A DNA stretch of 55,339 nucleotides. Source: Acetobacter sp. AN02. Lineage in GTDB: Bacteria > Pseudomonadota > Alphaproteobacteria > Acetobacterales > Acetobacteraceae. The translations under genes and the position numbers were made by a program. The notes under the pieces were generated by a model, which saw only the letters and a list, made by a program, of their open reading frames with translations, made no database searches and was not told the origin of the DNA. How positions within the stretch are numbered: position 1 is the first letter of the stretch; every line of letters starts with the position of its first letter. Below are positions 27,006 through 34,351 of the stretch, piece by piece. The stretch lies in the NCBI RefSeq assembly GCF_029759835.1, contig NZ_JAJJND010000006.1, positions 1 to 55,339 of the forward strand, written 5' to 3'.

Positions 27006-28093
27006 TACGGGATTCAGCTGTTACGGACGGTAATGCTGCTGACGGCACGTCCAGGACTGTCTCATTTTTCGAATTCTGGCCGGGATGGGCGTTCTATACG
27101 CCGATCGTGGTCTGGTGGATTCTTCTCGGATTCCGTTTCCGGGATATGAGTCTGCCGACGATTGCCAATCCCCATATTCCGACCGGCGGGCTTTGCGGGG
27201 AAAGCAAGAGCGACATTCTTGCTCAGGCCGGCCAGGTTGCGCGCCAGTGGATCGCGCCCTGGACTGTGATGCGTACCGGCCGGCAGGACGGAACTCGTGC
27301 GCGGGCTGCGATGGCAGAGGCCGGACTGTCCTTTCCTGTCGTGGTCAAGCCCGATATCGGCTGCAACGGCACCGGTGTGCGTCTGGTTCAGGCTGATGGC
27401 GGGCTGGATGAGGTGCTGGCTTCATTCCCCCGTGACGTGGATCTCGTGCTGCAGCGGCTGATTCCCTACGAACATGAGGCCGGTGTTTTCTATATCCGGC
27501 ATCCCCAGAAGCCGCGCGGAGAGATTTCGTCCCTGACGATCAAGCTGATCCCCTCCCTGACCGGGGATGGCCGCTCTTCCGTGCGGGAACTGCTGCATGC
27601 CGATCCCCGAACGGGGCTTCTGACCCGTCTGTATGAGCCGCGGCTCGGGGACCGGCTGGAGACCGTTCCGGCAAAGGGAGAGGTCGTTCCTCTGGTGTTC
27701 ACCGGAAATCACTGCAAGGGAGCAGTGTTCGTGAATGGTGAGGCCGATATTACGCCGGAGCTGGCGGCACGTATCGACAGCATCATGCAGGATTTTCCCG
27801 AGTTCTATTTTGGCAGAATCGATCTGAAATTCCGCTCGCCGGAGACGCTGCGTCGCGGGGAGGAGTTTGAGATTATCGAGATCAACGGAGTCGGTGCTGA
27901 GGCGACCCATATCTGGGATGCACGCACGACGCTGCGTGAGGCCTGGATCACGCAGTTCCGGCATTATTACGAGGCGTTTGTCATCGGGGCCGAGAACCGG
28001 CGGCGGGGCTGGAAGCCGACCGGTGTGTGGCATGGCGTGAAGCTGTGGCAGAACCAGAAGCGGCTGATGCGGTCCTATCCCCTGAACGACTGA
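27002..28093 (+). CDS. Membrane-anchored ATP-grasp ligase, D-Ala-D-Ala ligase-like
   Basis: This 363-residue protein begins with a short soluble segment and one hydrophobic stretch (WAFYTPIVVWWILLGFRF). A region rich in FEFWPGWAF and LPTIANPHIPTGGLCGESKS leads into an ATP-grasp domain. ATP-grasp marks are FPVVVKPDIGCNGTGVRLV, the DLVLQRLIPYEHEAGVFYIR strand, and the metal-binding end FEIIEINGVGAEATHIWD. Related proteins are annotated as D-Ala-D-Ala or carboxylate-amine ligase-like, but no substrate is established as far as I know. It overlaps the DedA gene, so the pair probably works on the same membrane lipid or carrier. uppP lies 0.65 kb downstream. Confidence 0.85.
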   Translation: MIRDSAVTDGNAADGTSRTVSFFEFWPGWAFYTPIVVWWILLGFRFRDMSLPTIANPHIPTGGLCGESKSDILAQAGQVARQWIAPWTVMRTGRQDGTRARAAMAEAGLSFPVVVKPDIGCNGTGVRLVQADGGLDEVLASFPRDVDLVLQRLIPYEHEAGVFYIRHPQKPRGEISSLTIKLIPSLTGDGRSSVRELLHADPRTGLLTRLYEPRLGDRLETVPAKGEVVPLVFTGNHCKGAVFVNGEADITPELAARIDSIMQDFPEFYFGRIDLKFRSPETLRRGEEFEIIEINGVGAEATHIWDARTTLREAWITQFRHYYEAFVIGAENRRRGWKPTGVWHGVKLWQNQKRLMRSYPLND

Positions 28094-28101
28094 ACCTTCG
28101 T

Positions 28102-28563
28102 TCAGTTTGTTCCGAGACCGCCTGATCCGAAGATGTAGTTGCCGATCTGCTGCTCGAGGCTGACCGGTTCCTGGGTGTTTGTCATCTCTGCCCCTGAGGA
28201 GACGGTTTTTTCAGAATGGCCGGGCTGAATCATCAGTGCGTTCTCGCCTGATAATGTGGCGCTTCCTATGGTGAGCAGGCTGTCTTCAGGAAGCTTCAGC
28301 CGGGAATCGATATCGAAGGCGACATAGGCAAAACCTGTTGCCGGATCAAGCCGGATGGTCGAGACGCGGCCCACCTTCACACCTGCAATATCCACGTCGG
28401 CCCCGCTGTTCAGGCCGTTGGCAGACAGAAAGCGGGCGGACAGGCGCGTGTGATCCGCGCCTGGCGTGATCTGCGTGCTCCGGGCATAGAGGCCGAAGGC
28501 GACGGCGCAGGCCAGCACGAACGAGCTGCATATGATTGCGCCGTAGTCCCTTTTCCGGATCAT
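28102..28563 (-). CDS. mlaD: MlaD-like outer-membrane lipid asymmetry protein
   Basis: This 153-residue protein has one N-terminal membrane helix (YGAIICSSFVLACAVAFGLY) followed by an MCE domain: LSARFLSANGLNSGADVDIAGVKVGRV, then FDIDSRLKLPEDSLLTIGSATLSGENALMI. A short C-terminal extension ends in GSGGLGTN. MlaD forms a hexamer under the MlaFE transporter and carries phospholipids across the periplasm. It is shorter than E. coli MlaD (about 183). No mlaE or mlaF lies next to it, so it is an orphan in this window. It converges with the ATP-grasp gene with 8 bases between stops. Confidence 0.9.
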   Translation of the reverse strand: MIRKRDYGAIICSSFVLACAVAFGLYARSTQITPGADHTRLSARFLSANGLNSGADVDIAGVKVGRVSTIRLDPATGFAYVAFDIDSRLKLPEDSLLTIGSATLSGENALMIQPGHSEKTVSSGAEMTNTQEPVSLEQQIGNYIFGSGGLGTN

Positions 28564-28744
28564 GCGGTTCAGTCGCCTTCCTTTGAAATATGGTTCAAGC
28601 CTAGCACATCAGAGGTTCTGAGGGGAACAGAGATGGTTTCGTGCAGATGCCGGGTTTCGCCCGTGCGCCTGACAGGCTAGTCTGGGCTTTTATTTTTACG
28701 CTTGCGTCGGATGCCCGACGTTTAATCGGGATGTGCATTTTTCC

Positions 28745-29602
28745 ATGACACTGATGCAGGTCATTCTTATCGCCATCTTGCAGGGCATGACCGAGCTGTT
28801 TCCTGTAAGCAGTCTTGGTCACGGCGTTGTTCTCCCTGCCCTTCTGCACTGGTCTTTCAGCACTAGGGACGAGATGTTCCTGCCGCTTCTGGTGATGCTG
28901 CATCTTGGCACCTCGATCGCGCTTCTGGCATTTTTCTGGAAGGACTGGCTGGCGATTTTTCGCGGGGTTCTCGGGATCGATACGGGGCAGCGGCGGGTTG
29001 AGAGCTTCCGTATTCTGTTTCTTCTGATCATTGCGACCATTCCTGCGGTGATCATCGGCGGGGTGTTCGAGCATCTTCTGAAGCAGCTTTTCGGCGCGCC
29101 TCAGGCGGCAGCGGCATTTCTTGTCGTCAACGGGCTGATGCTGATCGGTGTCGAGCGTCTGCGGGAACGGAACAGGCGGCGGTTTGCCGATACACACAGG
29201 CCGGTGGCCTCTCTGACGGCGCGGGATGCGGTTGTGATCGGTCTTTGCCAGTGTCTGGCGTTTTTTCCGGGAATTTCGCGTTCAGGCGCCACGATTGCGG
29301 GCGGGCTTCTGCGGGGCCTGCCGCATGACGTTGCGGCGCGTTTCTCGTTTCTGATGGCGGAGCCTGTCATCATCGCGGCCACGGTCCGCGAGGCTCTGAA
29401 GCTGCGGCATACGCCGCCTGAGCCGGGCGTAATGCATATGGCGATGATCGGGGCCGTTGTGGCCGGTATTACCGGTCTTGTCAGCACCTTCGTCCTGATG
29501 CGCTGGTTCAGGGAACATGACAGCTGGGCGCTTACACCGTTCGGATTTTATTGCATTCTGTTCGGCGGCGGTTCTCTGATGTTGCTCCACCTGGCGGGCT
29601 GA
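28745..29602 (+). CDS. uppP: Undecaprenyl-diphosphatase UppP/BacA
   Basis: UppP removes a phosphate from undecaprenyl diphosphate so the lipid carrier can be reused for wall and polysaccharide synthesis. From the ATG at 28745 it is 285 residues, with about eight membrane helices. The two signature regions are ILQGMTELFPVSSLGHG (Glu17, His26) and LAFFPGISRSGATIAGGLLRGL. A GTG at 28733 would add four residues; family N-termini favour 28745. It is divergent from mlaD with a 180-base gap. It sits close to the DedA/ATP-grasp pair, which fits a lipid-carrier theme. Confidence 0.95.
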   Translation: MTLMQVILIAILQGMTELFPVSSLGHGVVLPALLHWSFSTRDEMFLPLLVMLHLGTSIALLAFFWKDWLAIFRGVLGIDTGQRRVESFRILFLLIIATIPAVIIGGVFEHLLKQLFGAPQAAAAFLVVNGLMLIGVERLRERNRRRFADTHRPVASLTARDAVVIGLCQCLAFFPGISRSGATIAGGLLRGLPHDVAARFSFLMAEPVIIAATVREALKLRHTPPEPGVMHMAMIGAVVAGITGLVSTFVLMRWFREHDSWALTPFGFYCILFGGGSLMLLHLAG

Positions 29603-29653
29603 CCTATCGTTTTTTTCTCGTAACAGCTTACAGCATGGAAGCCTGTCGTCTTC

Positions 29654-31195
29654 ATGAGCGTTCCGGTATCGAAATATAACTCCTCCCTGCGTAAATCGAT
29701 CGAACAGATCGAGCGGGAAAACGAAGGCTCCGGCCTCAGGAGGACGCTCGGGCCTGTCCAGCTCACGATGCTTGGAGTGGGATCGACCGTAGGTGCGGGC
29801 ATCTATGTCATGACCGGTGCGGCAGCGGCGAATTATGCCGGGCCGTCGATTCTTCTGTCTTTTCTCATCGCGGGTCTGGCCTGTCTGTTTACGGCTCTGT
29901 CCTATGGTGAGCTGTCTTCCTCCATGCCGGTTTCGGGTTCCGCCTACAGCTATGCCTATGTTTCCCTGGGGGAGCGCTGGGCCTGGTGGACGGGCTGGCT
30001 GCTGCTTTTGGAATACGGAATATCCTGCGCGGGCGTGGCCTCGGGGTTTTCCGGATATGCTGTCAGTCTTCTGAAGGATTTCGGGATCGGGATTCCGGCG
30101 GCTCTGTCCCATACGACGATTCATTCCACCTTCACCTCCTCTGGCATGGAGGCTGATTTCGGCTGGCGGCTGGATGTGGTCGGGGCGTTTTCGATTCTGT
30201 TCGTGACGTTTTTTCTCGTGCGGGGTGTTCAGGAATCAGCGCGGGTCAATACGGCTGTTGTGATCCTCAAGGTCGGTGTTCTGCTGGTTTTTGTCCTGCT
30301 GGGTCTGAAGGCCATTCATCCGGCCTATTTCCATCCGTTCATTCCGCCTTCAGAGGGGGCTTTCCGTTACGGTCTGAGCGGAATTTTCCGTGCGGCTTCT
30401 CTGGTGTTCTTTGCCTATGTGGGGTTTGAGGCGGTTTCGACGGCGTCTTCCGAGGCGCGCAACCCGCGGCGCGACGTGCCTCTGGGAATTATCCTTTCCC
30501 TGCTGGTCTGTACGGCCATCTATATGTGTGTGGCTGCCGTTCTTATCGGCGTGGTGCCGTGGCGGAATCTGGATGTTGCCGATCCTCTGGCTCTTGCCGT
30601 GGACGCGATCGGGCAGCCCTGGCTGACGCTGATCGTCAAGCTTGGTGCCGTGATCGGGCTGTGTTCGGTTCTGTTCGGACTGCTTTATGCCCAGAGCCGG
30701 ATTTTCTTCACGATGGGCCGTGATGGTCTGATCCCGTCGGTCTTCTGCACCCTGCATCCCCGGCACCAGACGCCCTGGCTTGGCGCGATTCTGCTTGGCG
30801 GTCTGGTTGCGACGGCGACCGCGCTTCTCCCGATTGATATCATCGGGGATCTTGTCAGCATCGGTACGGCTTCTGCCTTTGCCGTCGTGTGTTTTACGGT
30901 GATCTGGGACCGCAATACGCGTCCTGATGCGCCGCGCCGGTTTCTGGTGCCACTGGGCGGGCTGCGTATCGGCCGGGTCTGGATCGGAATCGTTCCGGTT
31001 CTGGGGATCCTGTTCTGTGTGATCATGGCCGCGCCACTTGTGATTGACGTGATCCGGGATTTCCTGACCGGCAATTACACGCCGATGGTTCTGCTTGTGG
31101 TTTATTTCGTTACCGGAGCACTGCTTTACCGGCAGTATGGCCGTCATCATTCCGCCCTCGCCTCCTCCTTCAGAAAGGATATCCGGCAGGGCTGA
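29654..31195 (+). CDS. APC-superfamily amino acid permease (CAT type)
   Basis: This 513-residue permease has about 12 membrane helices. The N-terminal LGPVQLTMLGVGSTVGAGIYVMTG loop is the substrate-binding GxGxxGAGI region of APC transporters. Other typical segments are ALSYGELSSSMPVSGSAYSYAY, ERWAWWTGWLLLLEYG and FFAYVGFEAVSTASSEARNPRRD. The layout resembles bacterial relatives of cationic amino acid transporters such as YfnA. The substrate is not determined by sequence alone. The start is ATG at 29654. It lies 51 bases after uppP and just before a tRNA gene. Confidence 0.92.
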   Translation: MSVPVSKYNSSLRKSIEQIERENEGSGLRRTLGPVQLTMLGVGSTVGAGIYVMTGAAAANYAGPSILLSFLIAGLACLFTALSYGELSSSMPVSGSAYSYAYVSLGERWAWWTGWLLLLEYGISCAGVASGFSGYAVSLLKDFGIGIPAALSHTTIHSTFTSSGMEADFGWRLDVVGAFSILFVTFFLVRGVQESARVNTAVVILKVGVLLVFVLLGLKAIHPAYFHPFIPPSEGAFRYGLSGIFRAASLVFFAYVGFEAVSTASSEARNPRRDVPLGIILSLLVCTAIYMCVAAVLIGVVPWRNLDVADPLALAVDAIGQPWLTLIVKLGAVIGLCSVLFGLLYAQSRIFFTMGRDGLIPSVFCTLHPRHQTPWLGAILLGGLVATATALLPIDIIGDLVSIGTASAFAVVCFTVIWDRNTRPDAPRRFLVPLGGLRIGRVWIGIVPVLGILFCVIMAAPLVIDVIRDFLTGNYTPMVLLVVYFVTGALLYRQYGRHHSALASSFRKDIRQG

Positions 31196-31219
31196 GGCGT
31201 GATTTTCTTCGTAACGTGC

Positions 31220-31248
31220 TTGACTTGACGGCGTACGGAGGATAACTC
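31220..31248 (+). promoter_or_regulatory. Likely tRNA-Met promoter
   Basis: TTGACT at 31220-31225 fits a -35 box. A -10-like stretch GATAACTC lies at 31241-31248, giving 15 to 17 bases of spacing depending on the register. The tRNA begins 18 bases later. The call rests on consensus and position only. Confidence 0.5.
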
Positions 31249-31265
31249 AGCGCCACCCGACCGAT

Positions 31266-31340
31266 GGCGGCGTAGCTCAGCGGTAGAGCAGGGGAATCAT
31301 AATCCCTTGGTCGGCGGTTCAAATCCGTCCGCCGCTACCA
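31266..31340 (+). tRNA. tRNA-Met (CAT), elongator
   Basis: The 75-base sequence folds as a tRNA with encoded CCA. The acceptor stem GGCGGCG pairs with CGCCGCT (one G-T end pair), the D arm is GCTC/GAGC, and the anticodon stem GGGGA/TCCCT closes the loop ATCATAA with anticodon CAT. The T arm GGCGG/CCGTC closes TTCAAAT. The acceptor first pair and anticodon stem are not those of initiator tRNA (no C1-A72 mismatch, no GGG/CCC). The loop ATCATAA is that of elongator Met rather than the lysidine-modified tRNA-Ile. Leader and trailer are complementary over 8 bases. Confidence 0.95.
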
Positions 31341-31342
31341 TC

Positions 31343-31354
31343 CGGTCGGGTTTT
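31343..31354 (+). terminator. Possible tRNA trailer terminator
   Basis: CGGTCGGG at 31343-31350 is followed by TTTT and is complementary to CCCGACCG at 31256-31263 just upstream of the tRNA. This would extend the acceptor stem in the precursor. The T run is short, so termination may be weak. Confidence 0.35.
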
Positions 31355-31455
31355 CCCGAAAATCCTTACTCCTGCAGGTCTCGACAGACCCGAGCTGTCG
31401 TTGTAACCGCCGTTTCAGGATTTCCTCGTGTCTTTTCGGGGTCAGGAGCATCCGG

Positions 31456-32322
31456 ATGAAAAAACCCCTCGCTGTTGTCACGATGGTTTATAACGAGCCG
31501 GAGTTTCTGCCTGTGTGGCGCCGTCATTACGGACGCCAGGCGGGTGAGGCTCAGTGCTATGTGGTTGACCACGGCTCGACGGATGGCAGCACCTGGCTGC
31601 TGGGGGGAATGAACCGTGTTCGGATTCCGCGCTCACCCCAGGATGACACTCGCCGCACTGATTTTCTGTCTGAATTCTGCGGCTCCCTGCTGCAGTGGTA
31701 TGACGCAGTGATCTATGTTGACGTTGATGAGCTTCTCGTCGCTGATCCCCTGCGTTTTCCTGATCTGATCAGCTATGCCCGCGCGATGGAACCGGGGAGT
31801 GTCAGCACGGCTGCCGGTTTTGACGTGATCCACAATCCGGATTCAGAGCTGCCGATTGACTGGGGGCGGCCTGTCAGTCTTCAGAGGCGGTTTCTGCGGT
31901 TCACCAGTTCGATGTGCAAGCCGGTTCTGATCCGGCGGCCCGTCCGGTGGGCACCGGGATTTCACTGCATCGATGCCGTGCCGTCGTTTGATGATCTTCG
32001 TCTGTTTCATCTGCGTTATGCTGATCTGGACAGCGGGCTGGAGCGGCTGGCGCGCACACGTGTGCAGCCATGGGCCTATCAGGAGGCCGGGCAGCATCAG
32101 CGGATGCCGGACCGGGACTGGGAGGGGATGCTGCGTTCAATGAGCGGGCTTCCCGTTCAGGAGGGCGGTTCTCTTGAGGCGCGCGATCCGCTTCTGAGGG
32201 AGTGGACTGATAAAGTCATCGCGAGTTCGCTGTTACGGGCCGGAGAGCTTTACCGGTTTGATCTGCATATTTCCGGTGATCATCTCTGGCCTTTACCGGA
32301 GCGCTTCGTCGGGAGTTTCTGA
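31456..32322 (+). CDS. Family 2-like glycosyltransferase
   Basis: This 288-residue GT-A-fold protein begins LAVVTMVYNEPEFLPVWRRHYG and CYVVDHGSTDGS, which are the nucleotide-sugar binding strands. The metal-binding DVDE is at residues 89-92 (VIYVDVDELLVADP). It resembles the glycosyl transferase family 2 / DUF4422-like enzymes that contain FHCID and FHLRYAD segments. It lacks a membrane helix, so it would act on the cytoplasmic side. No other polysaccharide gene is adjacent, so acceptor and sugar are unknown. The ATG at 31456 has AGGAG 8 bases upstream. Confidence 0.8.
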   Translation: MKKPLAVVTMVYNEPEFLPVWRRHYGRQAGEAQCYVVDHGSTDGSTWLLGGMNRVRIPRSPQDDTRRTDFLSEFCGSLLQWYDAVIYVDVDELLVADPLRFPDLISYARAMEPGSVSTAAGFDVIHNPDSELPIDWGRPVSLQRRFLRFTSSMCKPVLIRRPVRWAPGFHCIDAVPSFDDLRLFHLRYADLDSGLERLARTRVQPWAYQEAGQHQRMPDRDWEGMLRSMSGLPVQEGGSLEARDPLLREWTDKVIASSLLRAGELYRFDLHISGDHLWPLPERFVGSF

Positions 32323-32455
32323 GAATTCATCTCTCTGAAATATAACGAAATACTCAGAGAAACTTTCCTGTATCCGTGCTGTTGCGATCTTCTCAGGGTT
32401 CGCGCTATCCCGACCTGACGCTGACTGAAATCCACGGACCGGAGACCGGACCAGT

Positions 32456-33331
32456 ATGATCGTCGATAAAAAAGCCGGCCTCAGAATTATTATGGGGGAA
32501 AGCGCCCCGATCCTTCTGCTGCTGTTTGCCTGGGATCTTCTTGTCGTCATCCTGTATCAGGTGTTTCACCAGGAGTGGATGGAGCAGCCTGCCCTGCCTG
32601 TTTCCATTATCGGCTCTGCCGTGGCGCTCATGATGGGCGTGCGGAATAACTCCGCATATGGCCGATGGTGGGAGGCCCGTACGCTGTGGGGCGCTGTTGT
32701 GAACAACACCCGCTCTTTCGGCCGTCAGGCAGGAACGCTTCTGTGGGATCGTCCTGATCTTGCACGTGCGATGGCGGCGTATCCGCATGCGCTGCGTACG
32801 GCTCTGGGGAAGGTGGATGGTTCGGCGGACGTCAATCGCCTTCTGCCGCCCGAAATGAACGAGCGGATCAGCAGCTGGGTCAACCGGCCGAACGGTATTC
32901 TGTATCAGATCGGCCTTGGCGTCTCTGCTGAGGTTGCGAAGAAGAACATTGACGGTGCCGTACACGGGCAGATCGACCGGATTCTTTCCGATCTTGCCAA
33001 TGCGCAGGGCGGGCTGGAGCGTATCTGCAAGACGCCTCTTCCGGTTCAGTATTCCGTGATCCCGCGTTTTCTGGCCAATATGTTCTGCATCATTCTTCCG
33101 CTTTCGATGGTTCAGACGCTGGGCTGGATCACGCCGCTCGGCTCGTCCATGGTCGGTCTGCTTTTTATCGTTCTTGATAAGACCGGTGCTGATCTTGAAA
33201 ACCCGTTTGACAACACCGCGCATGCCCTTCCGATGAAGGCGATGGCGACGACGATTGAGACCGATCTTCTGCAGCCGATTGCGGATGTTCCCCCTGCCCC
33301 GGTTGCTCCGGCCAACGGCATTCTTCCCTGA
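32456..33331 (+). CDS. Bestrophin-like membrane protein (UPF0187)
   Basis: This 291-residue protein belongs to the bacterial bestrophin family, which form pentameric ion channels. Visible features are a first helix pair (ILLLLFAWDLLVVILYQVF), the conserved ISIIG-like PVSIIGSAVALMMGVRNNSAYGRWWEAR segment with the NNxAYxRWWEAR signature, and the C-terminal LGWITPLGSSMVGLLFIVLDKTGADLENPFDN. The latter is a typical ending, including the DLENPF motif. In bacteria the physiological ion and role are usually unknown. A weak GACAGCGCGG hairpin lies 28 bases after its stop. Confidence 0.93.
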   Translation: MIVDKKAGLRIIMGESAPILLLLFAWDLLVVILYQVFHQEWMEQPALPVSIIGSAVALMMGVRNNSAYGRWWEARTLWGAVVNNTRSFGRQAGTLLWDRPDLARAMAAYPHALRTALGKVDGSADVNRLLPPEMNERISSWVNRPNGILYQIGLGVSAEVAKKNIDGAVHGQIDRILSDLANAQGGLERICKTPLPVQYSVIPRFLANMFCIILPLSMVQTLGWITPLGSSMVGLLFIVLDKTGADLENPFDNTAHALPMKAMATTIETDLLQPIADVPPAPVAPANGILP

Positions 33332-33358
33332 GTTCGGGCCTGAATTCGGGTTTTACGT

Positions 33359-33388
33359 GACAGCGCGGGCATTCCCGTCCGCGCTGTC
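33359..33388 (+). terminator. Hairpin after the bestrophin gene
   Basis: The arms GACAGCGCGG (33359-33368) and CCGCGCTGTC (33379-33388) are perfectly complementary with a 10-base loop. It sits between the bestrophin and glyQ genes. No T run follows, so it could be a weak or Rho-assisted terminator or an RNA stability element. Confidence 0.4.
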
Positions 33389-33441
33389 TCCCTGTATAGG
33401 GAGAGCGTCTTTTCCGCCCGCATCGTGAGGGCGGTTTTAAT

Positions 33442-34347
33442 ATGTACGGAGCCTGTCTGACGATGAAGCCGGTGTCTGATCGCTCTCCTGACCGGAAACT
33501 CTCCTTTCAGGATCTGATCCTGACCCTTCACCGTTTCTGGTCAGAACAGGGCTGCGCCATCCTTCAGCCTTATGACATTGAGGTCGGTGCGGGCACGCTG
33601 TCCCCGCATACGTCGCTGCGGGCTCTGGGTGATACGCCCTGGAAGGCGGCCTATGTCCAGCCGTGCCGCCGTCCCTCTGACGGGCGTTATGGCGAAAATC
33701 CCAATCGTCTTCAGCATTATTACCAGTATCAGGTTCTGCTCAAGCCGACGCCTGAGGAAAGTCAGGCGCTGCTTCTGGAGTCCTATCGCGCTATCGGGAT
33801 TGATCCGGAACTGCACGATATCCGCTTTGTGGAAGATGACTGGGAGAACCCGACGATCGGTGCCTGGGGGCTGGGCTGGGAGGTCTGGTGTGACGGTATG
33901 GAAGTCACGCAGTTCACCTATTTCCAGCAGGTTGGCGGGATTCCCGTATCGGTTCCGTCCACCGAGCTGACCTATGGTCTTGAGCGTCTTGCGATGTATG
34001 TGCAGGGCGTCGAGAATGTCTATGATCTCGACTTTAACGGGACCGGCCTGACCTATGGTGATGTTTTCCATCGGGCCGAGCGGGATTATTCGCGGCATAA
34101 TTTCGCGCTTGCCGATACGGACATGCTGTTCCGGCATTTTGCCGACTGCGAGAAGGAATCCCTGCGGCTTGCGGAGGCCGGTGTGGCCCAGCCTGCTTAT
34201 GATCAGTGTCTGAAGGCCAGTCATCTGTTCAATCTTCTCGATGCGCGCGGCGTGATCAGCGTGAGTGAGCGGGCGTCCTATATCGGCCGTGTCCGGACGC
34301 TGGCGAAGGCGTGCTGCGAGACCTGGCTTGCCGGTGAGGAGGGCTGA
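33442..34347 (+). CDS. glyQ: Glycine--tRNA ligase alpha subunit
   Basis: This is the catalytic alpha subunit of the bacterial alpha2beta2 glycyl-tRNA synthetase, 301 residues. Family segments are [64 protein letters not shown] and [21 protein letters not shown]. An ATG at 33442 has GAGGG 10 bases upstream; a second ATG at 33463 is possible and would remove seven residues. It is followed 4 bases later by glyS. A bare leucine-rich N-terminal tail is not seen. Confidence 0.97.
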   Translation: MYGACLTMKPVSDRSPDRKLSFQDLILTLHRFWSEQGCAILQPYDIEVGAGTLSPHTSLRALGDTPWKAAYVQPCRRPSDGRYGENPNRLQHYYQYQVLLKPTPEESQALLLESYRAIGIDPELHDIRFVEDDWENPTIGAWGLGWEVWCDGMEVTQFTYFQQVGGIPVSVPSTELTYGLERLAMYVQGVENVYDLDFNGTGLTYGDVFHRAERDYSRHNFALADTDMLFRHFADCEKESLRLAEAGVAQPAYDQCLKASHLFNLLDARGVISVSERASYIGRVRTLAKACCETWLAGEEG

Positions 34348-34351
34348 TCCG

